Assembly: GCA_905620465.1 (NCBI GenBank)
Contig: CAJQTO010000011.1
Location: forward strand, 1-63,087
Source of the DNA: an uncultured Candidatus Pelagibacter sp.
GTDB lineage: Bacteria; Pseudomonadota; Alphaproteobacteria; Pelagibacterales; Pelagibacteraceae
Reading direction: 5' to 3'
DNA: 63,087 nt
A program made the translations under genes and the position numbers. Below, one piece after another: positions 54,762 to 61,852 of the stretch (the first letter of the stretch is position 1; each line of letters starts with the position of its first letter). The notes under the pieces are model-generated. The model worked only from the letters and a program-made list of their open reading frames with translations. It did no database searches and was not told the origin of the DNA.

Positions 54762-55459
54762 TTTAGTAAATCAAGCTCTGAATAAATATCATTTTCTAAT
54801 TTCTTTAAAAAAATTTGTTTTTCTAGTCCAGGCTCTATAGGTTTTAAAATTGAAATAGTTAAATTAGAATTAATTTTTTTTATACCTTTTTTTGGCCAGA
54901 CATGCCCAGAATTAATAGCAATTGGTTGACATGATATATTTAATTCTTCATAAATTCTACTTACCCCCTTTTTAAACGAAGATCTATCCTCAGGTAATAA
55001 TCTTGTACCTTGAGGAAAAACTATCAAAGGTCTATTTGATGTATTAACTAATTTAGATATTTCATCAAAAAAACCTAGATTTTCTTTCGTTATTTTATTT
55101 CTTTTAATGGAGATTGATCCAATTTTTTTAAGGTACCAACCAAATACTGGAATTATAAGTAATTCCTTTTTTAAAATGAATACGGGTGAATTAAAAATTG
55201 TTTGTAAAAAAAATGTTTCAAACATTGATTGATGTGATGCTGCAATAAAAAACTTACCATTATTAATTATATTTTCTTTACCTTTAATAATTATTGTAGT
55301 TGATAAAAAAACACGTAAACAAAAAGAAGCCCAATACCCCATTGCCCTTCCTCCTATTAACACAATTTTTTGTGGTAAAAAAAATGTAGGGATAAAAGCA
55401 ATAGAAATTAAAATAATTCCTAAAAAAAAGAAAAGTGAAAATAAAAAATTTCTTATCAT
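54758..55459 (-). CDS. plsC: 1-acyl-sn-glycerol-3-phosphate acyltransferase
   Basis: Inner-membrane enzyme making phosphatidic acid from lysophosphatidic acid. A hydrophobic N-terminus (about 5-30) precedes the acyltransferase motif AASHQSMFETFF, which reads HX4E (His76, Glu81) instead of HX4D; an HX4E form is frequent in alphaproteobacterial homologues. The second motif is VFPQGTRLLPED (Gln in place of Glu in FPEGTR). Length 233. It is the last gene of the leftward argH-lptM-lysA-plsC series, 11 bases after lysA. Confidence 0.9.
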   Translation of the reverse strand: MIRNFLFSLFFFLGIILISIAFIPTFFLPQKIVLIGGRAMGYWASFCLRVFLSTTIIIKGKENIINNGKFFIAASHQSMFETFFLQTIFNSPVFILKKELLIIPVFGWYLKKIGSISIKRNKITKENLGFFDEISKLVNTSNRPLIVFPQGTRLLPEDRSSFKKGVSRIYEELNISCQPIAINSGHVWPKKGIKKINSNLTISILKPIEPGLEKQIFLKKLENDIYSELDLLN

Positions 55460-55470
55460 TGTTTCAAAAA

Positions 55471-56685
55471 CTAAATTAAGTCTTTAAGTTTTTGTCTTTT
55501 TTTAATAACATTAATTTTAGATCCTTTAATTAATATTTCTATCGGTTTTGGTCTAACATTATAATTTGAACTTAGTGACATTCCATAAGCCCCAACATCA
55601 CACATTATAATAAGATCTTTTTCTTTTAATTTTTGAAATTTTTTTAAAGTTATGAATTTATCAGTACTTTCACAAATGGGACCAACAAATTCATAAATTT
55701 TTTTTGAAAACAAATTTGTTTTTAAAGCAGGAAGTGTGCGATGTTTAGCCCCATATATTGCTGGTCTCATTAAATCGTTCATAGCAGCATCCAATATAAT
55801 AAAGTCTTTTTTTTCATTTTTCTTTATATAAATTATTTTTGTAATTAAGACTCCTGCATTTCCTACAATTGATCTACCTGGCTCAAATATAATTTTAGAG
55901 TTATGATTTTTTAAAAATTTTTTTATAGATATATTATATTTTTTATAATTAAGTTTTTTACCATTATTGTCATATGATATTCCCATACCTCCACCAAGAT
56001 CAATAAATTCAAATTCATAATTAGCTTTCCTTATAATTCTATCAACAACATTTAACATTTTTTCGTAGGGTACATTATCTACAATTTGACTCCCAATATG
56101 AACACTTAAGCATTTGAGACTAATGTTTTTTGAATTTTTGGAATATTTGATTAATTCAAAAAAAACTTTTTCATCAACACCAAACTTGTTTTCTTTCTTT
56201 CCAGTAGAAATTTTGCTTAATGTTTTGGCGTCTGTATTAGGGTTTAATCTAATGCCAATATTGATAATTTTATTTTTTGATTTTGCTATTTTTTCAATTT
56301 CAATTATTTCACTTTTTGACTCAGCATTTAATAATAATATTTTTTTATCAATAGCATAACTTATTTCAGTCTTTGTTTTACCAACACCTGAAAAAACAAT
56401 TTTTTTTGGATTTATACCAGCTTTTAAAGCTTTCATAAGCTCTCCTATGGACACCACATCTGCACCCAATCCAAGTTTTCCAATTTCCCTAATCAGATTA
56501 ACGTTAGCATTGGCTTTAACTGCAAAACATACCAAAGGAGAGAATGATTTAAAATTTTGTTTAAAATTATTTATATTTTTTTTTAATTGTTTGTAGGAAT
56601 AACAATAGATGGGAGTTGCAAATTTTTTTGCTAAGTTTTGTGCTTTAACTTTTTCTATTGAGAAGCTTTTGTTGATATATTTCAT
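55471..56685 (-). CDS. lysA: Diaminopimelate decarboxylase
   Basis: PLP enzyme converting meso-diaminopimelate to lysine. The PLP Lys is in LVCFAVKANANVNLIREIG; other family blocks are LSVHIGSQIVD, FIDLGGGMGISY, IIFEPGRSIVGNAG, VGPICESTD and DVGAYGMSLSSNYN. Length 404. Its ATG overlaps the stop of lptM by one base (TAATG), so it is translationally coupled in the argH-lptM-lysA unit, a conserved proteobacterial order. Confidence 0.97.
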   Translation of the reverse strand: MKYINKSFSIEKVKAQNLAKKFATPIYCYSYKQLKKNINNFKQNFKSFSPLVCFAVKANANVNLIREIGKLGLGADVVSIGELMKALKAGINPKKIVFSGVGKTKTEISYAIDKKILLLNAESKSEIIEIEKIAKSKNKIINIGIRLNPNTDAKTLSKISTGKKENKFGVDEKVFFELIKYSKNSKNISLKCLSVHIGSQIVDNVPYEKMLNVVDRIIRKANYEFEFIDLGGGMGISYDNNGKKLNYKKYNISIKKFLKNHNSKIIFEPGRSIVGNAGVLITKIIYIKKNEKKDFIILDAAMNDLMRPAIYGAKHRTLPALKTNLFSKKIYEFVGPICESTDKFITLKKFQKLKEKDLIIMCDVGAYGMSLSSNYNVRPKPIEILIKGSKINVIKKRQKLKDLI

Positions 56686-56801
56686 TAAACCTTATTTATA
56701 AGGATATTATTTTTTTTAACTTTATATTCTAGGTCTGTTTTTTTCCCACATGAAAAGAACAGAGAACACAACATAGAAATTAATATTATTTTTTTTATCA
56801 T
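56685..56801 (-). CDS. lptM: LptM-like short lipoprotein (38 residues)
   Basis: Absent from the ORF track. Its ATG overlaps the argH stop as ATGA and its TAA overlaps the lysA ATG, so it fills the argH-lysA gap exactly. The product has a hydrophobic leader and lipobox LFFSCGKKTDLEY, giving a lipidated Cys followed by a short polar tail. E. coli LptM (YifL) likewise has C-G-x-K-x-x-L-Y after the lipobox, lies in the lysA neighbourhood, and helps assemble the LPS translocon LptD/LptE. The mature peptide here is only about 21 residues. Confidence 0.85.
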   Translation of the reverse strand: MIKKIILISMLCSLFFSCGKKTDLEYKVKKNNILINKV

Positions 56802-58192
56802 TTTAAGTTTTTTTTATAATTGATTATCATTTTTTTAATATTATCAAAAGATGTTCCGCCATATGATTTTTTCGAATTTACTGAGTTTTTTAAGTCAAAA
56901 ATCTTCAGTACTTCAATTGTAAGTTTTGATTCAATGCTTTTTAGTTCATCAATACTTAATTCATTCAATTTCTTCTTCTTTTTTTCTGCATAATTAACAA
57001 CAGAAGCAGTGATTTTGTAAGCTTTCCTAAAAGACATAGAATGATTTTTAACAAGATAATCTGCTAAATCTGTTGCAGTGATGTAGCCTGTATTAGCAAG
57101 ATTTAACATCTTTTGTTTATTAGGATTAAGATTTTTTAAAACCTCATTGAGAATTAGAATACAATTACCAAGAGTTTCATTAGATTTAAATACTATTTCT
57201 TTATCATCTTGAAGGTCTTTAAAATATGATATTGGAAGACCTTTTAGTATAGTTAACATCGAGAATAAATTTCCATAAGTAGAGCCAGTTTTCCCTCTTA
57301 AAAATTCTAATAAATCAGGGTTTTTTTTTTGAGGCATTATTGACGAACCAGTAACAACCTTGTCTGAAAGATTAATAAGATTAAAACCGTCCGAGTTCCA
57401 TATGATGAGTTCTTCAGCTATTCTTGAAATGTGCATAGAACAAACAGACACACTATATAAAAAATCTAAAACAAAATCTCTATCAGCGACAGTATCTATT
57501 GAATTGTTTGTAGGTTTTTTAAATCCTAAATTTTTTGTTGTAAAATTTCTATCAATATTAAATGATGTACCAGTTAATGCAGCGACACCCAAAGGGTTTT
57601 CAGATAAACTTTCTAAATTATTAAAAAATCTCTGCTTGTCTCTATTAAACATTTCAACATATGCCATTAAATAATGGGCAAAAGAAACAGCCTGTGCATT
57701 TTTTAAATGTGTAAACCCTGGCATAATTGTATAAATATTTTTTTCTGAAATTTTGAGAATAGTTTTTATAATATTATCTAAATTTTTGTTAACTTCTTTA
57801 GTAGCTGATCTAATCCACATTTTAAAATCGGTAATAACTTGATCATTTCTAGATCTGGCAGTATGCACGTATCCTGCTTCTTCTCCTATTATTTGAAACA
57901 ATCTTTTTTCAATATTCATGTGTATATCTTCATATTTTTTATTGTATTCAAATTTATTTTTTAAAATTTCTTTTTCAATTTTATTTAGTCCATAAATAAT
58001 TTTATTTTTTATTTTAAAAGATATAATTTTTTGCCTAAATAGCATTTCAGTATGAACAATTGATCCTTCAATATCTTCTTTATAAAGTTTTTTGTCTATA
58101 TCTATTGAATTACCAACCTTTTGAAATAATGTTGAAACATTTTTTTTAATTCTAGTATTCCATATTGTCTGGTTGTTTTTATTTTTTGTCAT
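56798..58192 (-). CDS. argH: Argininosuccinate lyase
   Basis: Last step of arginine synthesis, releasing fumarate. Fumarase-fold motifs are clear: TARSRNDQVITDFKMW, GFTHLKNAQAVSFAHYL, LGVAALTGTSFNIDR, and the flexible signature GSSIMPQKKNPDLLEFLRGKTG. Length 464. The gene heads the leftward argH-lptM-lysA-plsC unit and is divergent from the TlpA-like gene across 24 bases, an arrangement seen widely in alphaproteobacteria. Confidence 0.98.
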   Translation of the reverse strand: MTKNKNNQTIWNTRIKKNVSTLFQKVGNSIDIDKKLYKEDIEGSIVHTEMLFRQKIISFKIKNKIIYGLNKIEKEILKNKFEYNKKYEDIHMNIEKRLFQIIGEEAGYVHTARSRNDQVITDFKMWIRSATKEVNKNLDNIIKTILKISEKNIYTIMPGFTHLKNAQAVSFAHYLMAYVEMFNRDKQRFFNNLESLSENPLGVAALTGTSFNIDRNFTTKNLGFKKPTNNSIDTVADRDFVLDFLYSVSVCSMHISRIAEELIIWNSDGFNLINLSDKVVTGSSIMPQKKNPDLLEFLRGKTGSTYGNLFSMLTILKGLPISYFKDLQDDKEIVFKSNETLGNCILILNEVLKNLNPNKQKMLNLANTGYITATDLADYLVKNHSMSFRKAYKITASVVNYAEKKKKKLNELSIDELKSIESKLTIEVLKIFDLKNSVNSKKSYGGTSFDNIKKMIINYKKNLK

Positions 58193-58216
58193 GGTATTTA
58201 ATTATACCTATTTAAC

Positions 58217-58732
58217 ATGAAATTTTTAATAATATTTATTTACCTAATAACCAGTTGTTATAGTTACGCTATAGAAAAACCAAATATTGAGAATTTAGTT
58301 ATAAATAAAAATCTGAAAACATATGATGAGATAGTTTTTAAAGATGAAAATCAAAAAAATATAGATTTAGCCGATTTTAAGGGAAAATTATTAATATTAA
58401 ATTTTTGGGCTACTTGGTGTGTTCCTTGCAGAGAAGAGATGCCATCACTAGATTTGTTACAATCAGATTTTAGATTAAATAATATAAAAATTTTTCCAAT
58501 AAATATTGGGCAAGAAGATCTGTCAAAATCAGTAATTTTTTTTAAAGAATTAAAAATTAAAAATCTAAATATTTATTATGATCCAGCAGTTACTTTGGCT
58601 AAAAAATTTTCATTAAGAGGAATTCCAACAACTATATTGCTGAACAAGGAAGGCAAAGAATTTGCCCGAGTTATAGGATCTATAGATTTTGGTAATAAAG
58701 AATTTATTAATTGGTTAAGTTCTTATAATTAA
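58217..58732 (+). CDS. TlpA/ResA-like periplasmic thioredoxin
   Basis: Membrane-attached thiol-disulfide oxidoreductase, usually a reductant for cytochrome c or copper-centre assembly. A short hydrophobic leader is followed by ITSC (Cys14), a possible lipobox, or else is an ordinary signal peptide ending SYA. The thioredoxin domain has FWATWCVPCREEMP with Cys68 and Cys71, and the cis-Pro loop RGIPTTILLNKEG. Length 171. It is divergent from argH. Confidence 0.92.
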   Translation: MKFLIIFIYLITSCYSYAIEKPNIENLVINKNLKTYDEIVFKDENQKNIDLADFKGKLLILNFWATWCVPCREEMPSLDLLQSDFRLNNIKIFPINIGQEDLSKSVIFFKELKIKNLNIYYDPAVTLAKKFSLRGIPTTILLNKEGKEFARVIGSIDFGNKEFINWLSSYN

Positions 58733-58807
58733 TTTTTAAAAAATAAGTTATACTAAGTGATGTAATTAATATATTTTGATAAAAATTAAAAAAATACTAA
58801 CTCATTA

Positions 58808-59464
58808 ATGACATTTTGCCTTACTACAACGGTTATAAAACCAGAAAAAAATATCCAGATTAATAATGCGGTTATTTTACTCCATGGTTATGGAGGTGAG
58901 GGTAAAGATATTAGTATGCTGACTTTAAATTGGAAAAGATTTTTACCTAACACTATTTTTTTATGTCCAAATGGCCATGAATCTTGCTCAATAAACCCAT
59001 CAGGATACCAGTGGTTTGATTTAACACAAGATGACGATCAATATATTTTAGAACAATCAAAAAAAGCGGAACAAAAACTACAGGAATTTATCGAAGAGGT
59101 AAAAGTTAAATATAATTTGAAAAATTCGCAAATTTGTTTATCAGGATTTAGTCAAGGCTGTATGATGTCTATAAATTTAGGGTTAACAGCCGATATAAAT
59201 TATAATTGTATAGTCGGCTTTTCAGGAAAAATAATAAATCAAAAAGATATAATAAAAAGAAAAAGCTCTTCCACAAAAATGCTTTTATTGCACGGAGATT
59301 TAGATTCTATTGTTTCACCAACATATTTATTAGAAGCTAAAGATTTTTTAATCAGAAGTAATATTGAAGTGGAAACAAAGATAATAAAAAATTGTGAACA
59401 TAATATTCCAGTTGAAGCTTCGAGTATAGCTCTAAATTATATAATAAATAACTTTAAAATTTAA
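58808..59464 (+). CDS. Phospholipase/carboxylesterase-type alpha/beta hydrolase
   Basis: Cytoplasmic serine hydrolase of the lysophospholipase/carboxylesterase (YpfH-like) family. The oxyanion segment ILLHGYGGEGKD, the nucleophile elbow CLSGFSQGCMMS, then LLHGDLDSIVSP with the acid and CEHNIPVEA with the catalytic His complete the triad. Length 218 is normal. No signal peptide. It lies alone between the TlpA-like and HNH genes. Substrate is not known. Confidence 0.88.
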   Translation: MTFCLTTTVIKPEKNIQINNAVILLHGYGGEGKDISMLTLNWKRFLPNTIFLCPNGHESCSINPSGYQWFDLTQDDDQYILEQSKKAEQKLQEFIEEVKVKYNLKNSQICLSGFSQGCMMSINLGLTADINYNCIVGFSGKIINQKDIIKRKSSSTKMLLLHGDLDSIVSPTYLLEAKDFLIRSNIEVETKIIKNCEHNIPVEASSIALNYIINNFKI

Positions 59465-59486
59465 TAAAAAAAGTATTTTCTATTCA

Positions 59487-59515
59487 TTGATAAAATAATT
59501 TAATTCAGTTAGAAT
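59487..59515 (+). promoter_or_regulatory. Promoter candidate giving a nearly leaderless HNH mRNA
   Basis: TTGATA and TAGAAT are separated by exactly 17 bases. The expected transcript start is within about 2 bases of the HNH gene's ATG, and no Shine-Dalgarno sequence precedes it. Confidence 0.4.
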
Positions 59516-59522
59516 ATTTTTC

Positions 59523-60092
59523 ATGATTAATTTTGCTGAACAAAATCATTCGTTAGAAAAATGCCCTGCTTTAGTTCTAAATGCAGACTATAGACCCTTA
59601 AGTTATTATCCGCTATCCCTTTGGAATTGGCAAGATTCAGTAAAATCTGTATTTTTAGATAGAGTAACAATAGTAAGTAGCTATGATAGATTAATCAGAA
59701 GTCCGTCATTTAATATGAAGCTCCCAAGTGTTATTGCTTTAAAAAATTTTATCATCCCTCAAACTAACCCAAATTTTACTAGATTTAATGTATTTTTAAG
59801 AGATAGATTTACATGTCAATATTGTGGTAGTGGTGAAGAATTAACGTTCGATCATTTGTTGCCTAGATCAAAAGGTGGACAAACTAATTGGGATAATGTT
59901 GTGACCGCTTGCTCAGATTGTAATGTAAAAAAAGGAGGTAGATTAATTCAACACTGTGGAATGACACTTAACCATGAACCTTTTCAGCCTTCTACAGAAG
60001 ATCTACACAAAAATGGAAAAAACTTTCCACCAAATTTTCTTCATAAAAGCTGGATAGATTATCTATATTGGGATGTAGAACTAGAAGCTTAG
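59523..60092 (+). CDS. HNH endonuclease-fold protein
   Basis: Chromosomal HNH protein of a family common in alphaproteobacteria and cyanobacteria. The N-terminal half (ALVLNADYRPLSYYPLSLWNW, then VSSYDRLIRSPS) is a conserved accessory region; the C-terminal half holds the HNH core: FTCQYCGSGEELTFDHLLPRSKGGQTNWDNVVTAC (described here in one piece only as the CxxC, DHLLPRSKGG and NxxTAC elements), then CSDCNVKKG. The paired CxxC bind zinc. Despite its nuclease fold it is a stable single-copy core gene rather than a mobile intron remnant; its cellular target is unknown. Confidence 0.9.
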   Translation: MINFAEQNHSLEKCPALVLNADYRPLSYYPLSLWNWQDSVKSVFLDRVTIVSSYDRLIRSPSFNMKLPSVIALKNFIIPQTNPNFTRFNVFLRDRFTCQYCGSGEELTFDHLLPRSKGGQTNWDNVVTACSDCNVKKGGRLIQHCGMTLNHEPFQPSTEDLHKNGKNFPPNFLHKSWIDYLYWDVELEA

Positions 60093-60626
60093 TTATATTT
60101 TTTCTGAAATATTGATGGCAATCTTTGAGCCAGTTTTAATAATTTTATCCAAAATAGAATACAAACCTTTTTTTGTTGCTCCTTCTTCATATGCAATGTT
60201 TTTATGATGTAATTCATCTTTTCTAAATTTAGTTATTTTTTTTTTTAATTTATTTTCATCATGCTCTAGTTGATTAATTTGATTTGCATAGTGTTCATCG
60301 ATTACTTCCTCAACAGACGCAGTACAAAGCATAGCAGCTTTTTTTCCTAGTATAGTCGAACCGAAACCAAGACCAACACCAAGCAAATCCCATAATGGCA
60401 AAAATTTTGTGGGTTTGATTTTTCTTTTTTTTATTTCATTTTCAAAATAATTACAGTGTTCTTTTTCATGTTCTTTCATTTCTTCAATTGTCTTTTTTAG
60501 TTCATCATTTTTAATAAAAGTATTTAAAGCGAGCAGTTGACCTTCATATATTTTTATAGCACCACGCTCACCTGCATGATCAACTCTTATAAATTCTTCA
60601 ACTTTAGTTTTATTTGTTTTTTTCAT
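60093..60626 (-). CDS. coq7: Coq7 demethoxyubiquinone hydroxylase
   Basis: Di-iron hydroxylase of ubiquinone synthesis acting near the end of the pathway. The ferritin-like ligands can be traced in IRVDHAGERGAIKIYEGQ, EHEKEHCNYFE, ASVEEVIDEHY and KDELHHKNIAYEEGA. A central hydrophobic stretch (LLGVGLGFGSTILG) is the membrane-contacting helix. Length 177. Its start overlaps the end of dsbB by 17 bases. With ubiB and ubiE it makes three ubiquinone genes in this window, in separate units. Confidence 0.95.
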   Translation of the reverse strand: MKKTNKTKVEEFIRVDHAGERGAIKIYEGQLLALNTFIKNDELKKTIEEMKEHEKEHCNYFENEIKKRKIKPTKFLPLWDLLGVGLGFGSTILGKKAAMLCTASVEEVIDEHYANQINQLEHDENKLKKKITKFRKDELHHKNIAYEEGATKKGLYSILDKIIKTGSKIAINISEKI

Positions 60627-61095
60627 AATTATAAAAAATTTTAGTTACTATAATGCTTAGTATTAGAGAAATAATGGTATTTATTGTAGCAAGAGAAAGA
60701 CCTAAGATTTTAAAAGTTACATCTTTACAACTTATAGTTTGCTCTTTTAATTCATTTAAAATGTCTTTGGCTGTTAAATTATTACCTAGAGAAGTTAAAT
60801 CACAAACTAAGGATTCTTTAAAAAAACCTTGTTCAATTCCAAAATGATAAAAAGATAACAAAGTTGTTGAAATAAATATTATGCTTAGTAAAGCCAGATA
60901 AATTTTTTCATATTTTTTAAATATAAAAATTGTGACAATTATTATGATGGTTAAAATATAAGGAATTCTTTCTATTAGACATAAATTACATGGCATGTGG
61001 CCCAAAACATATTGAATAAAATAAGCTGTAAATAAAGCAAAAATACTAAAAGATAAAATTAAGATTAATAAGGTTTTATTTTTTATTTGAGACAT
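60610..61095 (-). CDS. dsbB: Disulfide bond formation protein DsbB
   Basis: Inner-membrane quinone reductase that re-oxidises periplasmic DsbA. I use the ATG giving MSQIKNKTLL, one base after the upstream stop, not the track's earlier one inside the neighbour gene. Four membrane helices are seen; the first periplasmic Cys pair is PCNLCLIERIPYIL (Cys36, Cys39), and the second loop has SLVCDLTSLG and QTISCKDV. Length 161. It follows the YqaA-family gene in the same direction. Confidence 0.93.
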   Translation of the reverse strand: MSQIKNKTLLILILSFSIFALFTAYFIQYVLGHMPCNLCLIERIPYILTIIIIVTIFIFKKYEKIYLALLSIIFISTTLLSFYHFGIEQGFFKESLVCDLTSLGNNLTAKDILNELKEQTISCKDVTFKILGLSLATINTIISLILSIIVTKIFYNYEKNK

Positions 61096-61096
61096 T

Positions 61097-61693
61097 TTAT
61101 TTAATAACAAAATATATAATTACACCAATAGTAACAACAGCAAGTCCAGCAATAGTGAACCATTTTGCACCCTCTTTTTGAATAAATTTATTAAAAATAT
61201 GTCCAAATTTATAAGATAAGTAAGAAACAATAAAAAATCTTAATCCACGTGACATCAAGCAAATTAAAAAAAAGATAATAATATTAAAATCAATAATACC
61301 ACTAGTTATTGTAAAAACTTTAAATGGCAATGGAGTAAAACCAGCAAGGAATAATGCTCCTAAAAATATATAAAAGCCACCACCACTTTTTAAATCATTT
61401 TTTAGATTTAATACTTTTTCTTCATAGCCATAAAATTCAATCACACTCATTGATAAATCTAAAAAAGTTGATCCTATTAAATATCCCAATAAGCCACCAA
61501 GAGCAGAAAAAAGAGTAGCTATTAGAAATATCTTTAAATAGTCAGTTTTTTTTGCAATTATCATTGGTACAATCATAATGTCAGGTGGAATTGGAAAAAA
61601 AGAGCTTTCTGAAAATGACACGAGAGCTAAAATTTTTTTTGAACTTTTGTGAGCAGCTAATTTTAAACATTTTTGGTATAGATTTTTGGACAT
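61097..61693 (-). CDS. YqaA/DedA-type membrane protein
   Basis: Integral membrane protein of the SNARE-associated (VTT) superfamily, YqaA branch. The opening LVSFSESSFFPIPPDIMIVPMII and the central FLGALFLAGFTPLPFKVFTITSGIIDF are diagnostic, with reentrant helices rich in Phe and Pro. About five hydrophobic segments occur in 198 residues. Relatives may move phospholipids or maintain proton-motive force. It begins the leftward yqaA-dsbB-coq7 series, 67 bases from the tRNA gene. Confidence 0.88.
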   Translation of the reverse strand: MSKNLYQKCLKLAAHKSSKKILALVSFSESSFFPIPPDIMIVPMIIAKKTDYLKIFLIATLFSALGGLLGYLIGSTFLDLSMSVIEFYGYEEKVLNLKNDLKSGGGFYIFLGALFLAGFTPLPFKVFTITSGIIDFNIIIFFLICLMSRGLRFFIVSYLSYKFGHIFNKFIQKEGAKWFTIAGLAVVTIGVIIYFVIK

Positions 61694-61760
61694 TTTTTGG
61701 TTTTAATACAATTTGAGTTCTTATACTATTTAATTTTTAAATTTTAATAAAGGAAATCAT

Positions 61761-61845
61761 GGGCGAATGGCGGAACTGGTAGACGCGCACGACTCAAAAT
61801 CGTGTTTCGTAAGAAGTGAGAGTTCGATTCTCTCTTCGCCCACCA
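61761..61845 (+). tRNA. tRNA-Leu (anticodon CAA), CCA encoded
   Basis: An 85-base cloverleaf. GGGCGAA at the 5' end pairs with TTCGCCC at the 3' end, followed by A and an encoded CCA. The anticodon arm is CACGA, loop CTCAAAA, TCGTG; the anticodon is CAA, reading UUG. The variable arm TTTCGTAAGAAGT is of the long leucine type and the T arm is GAGAG-TTCGATT-CTCTC. It lies 7 bases before the acyl-CoA synthetase gene. Confidence 0.97.
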
Positions 61846-61852
61846 ATATTTT

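Noticed and set aside
59523-60092. HNH gene as a mobile intron or homing endonuclease
   Set aside because: No intron ends, no split host gene, base composition like its neighbours; fits the chromosomal HNH family.
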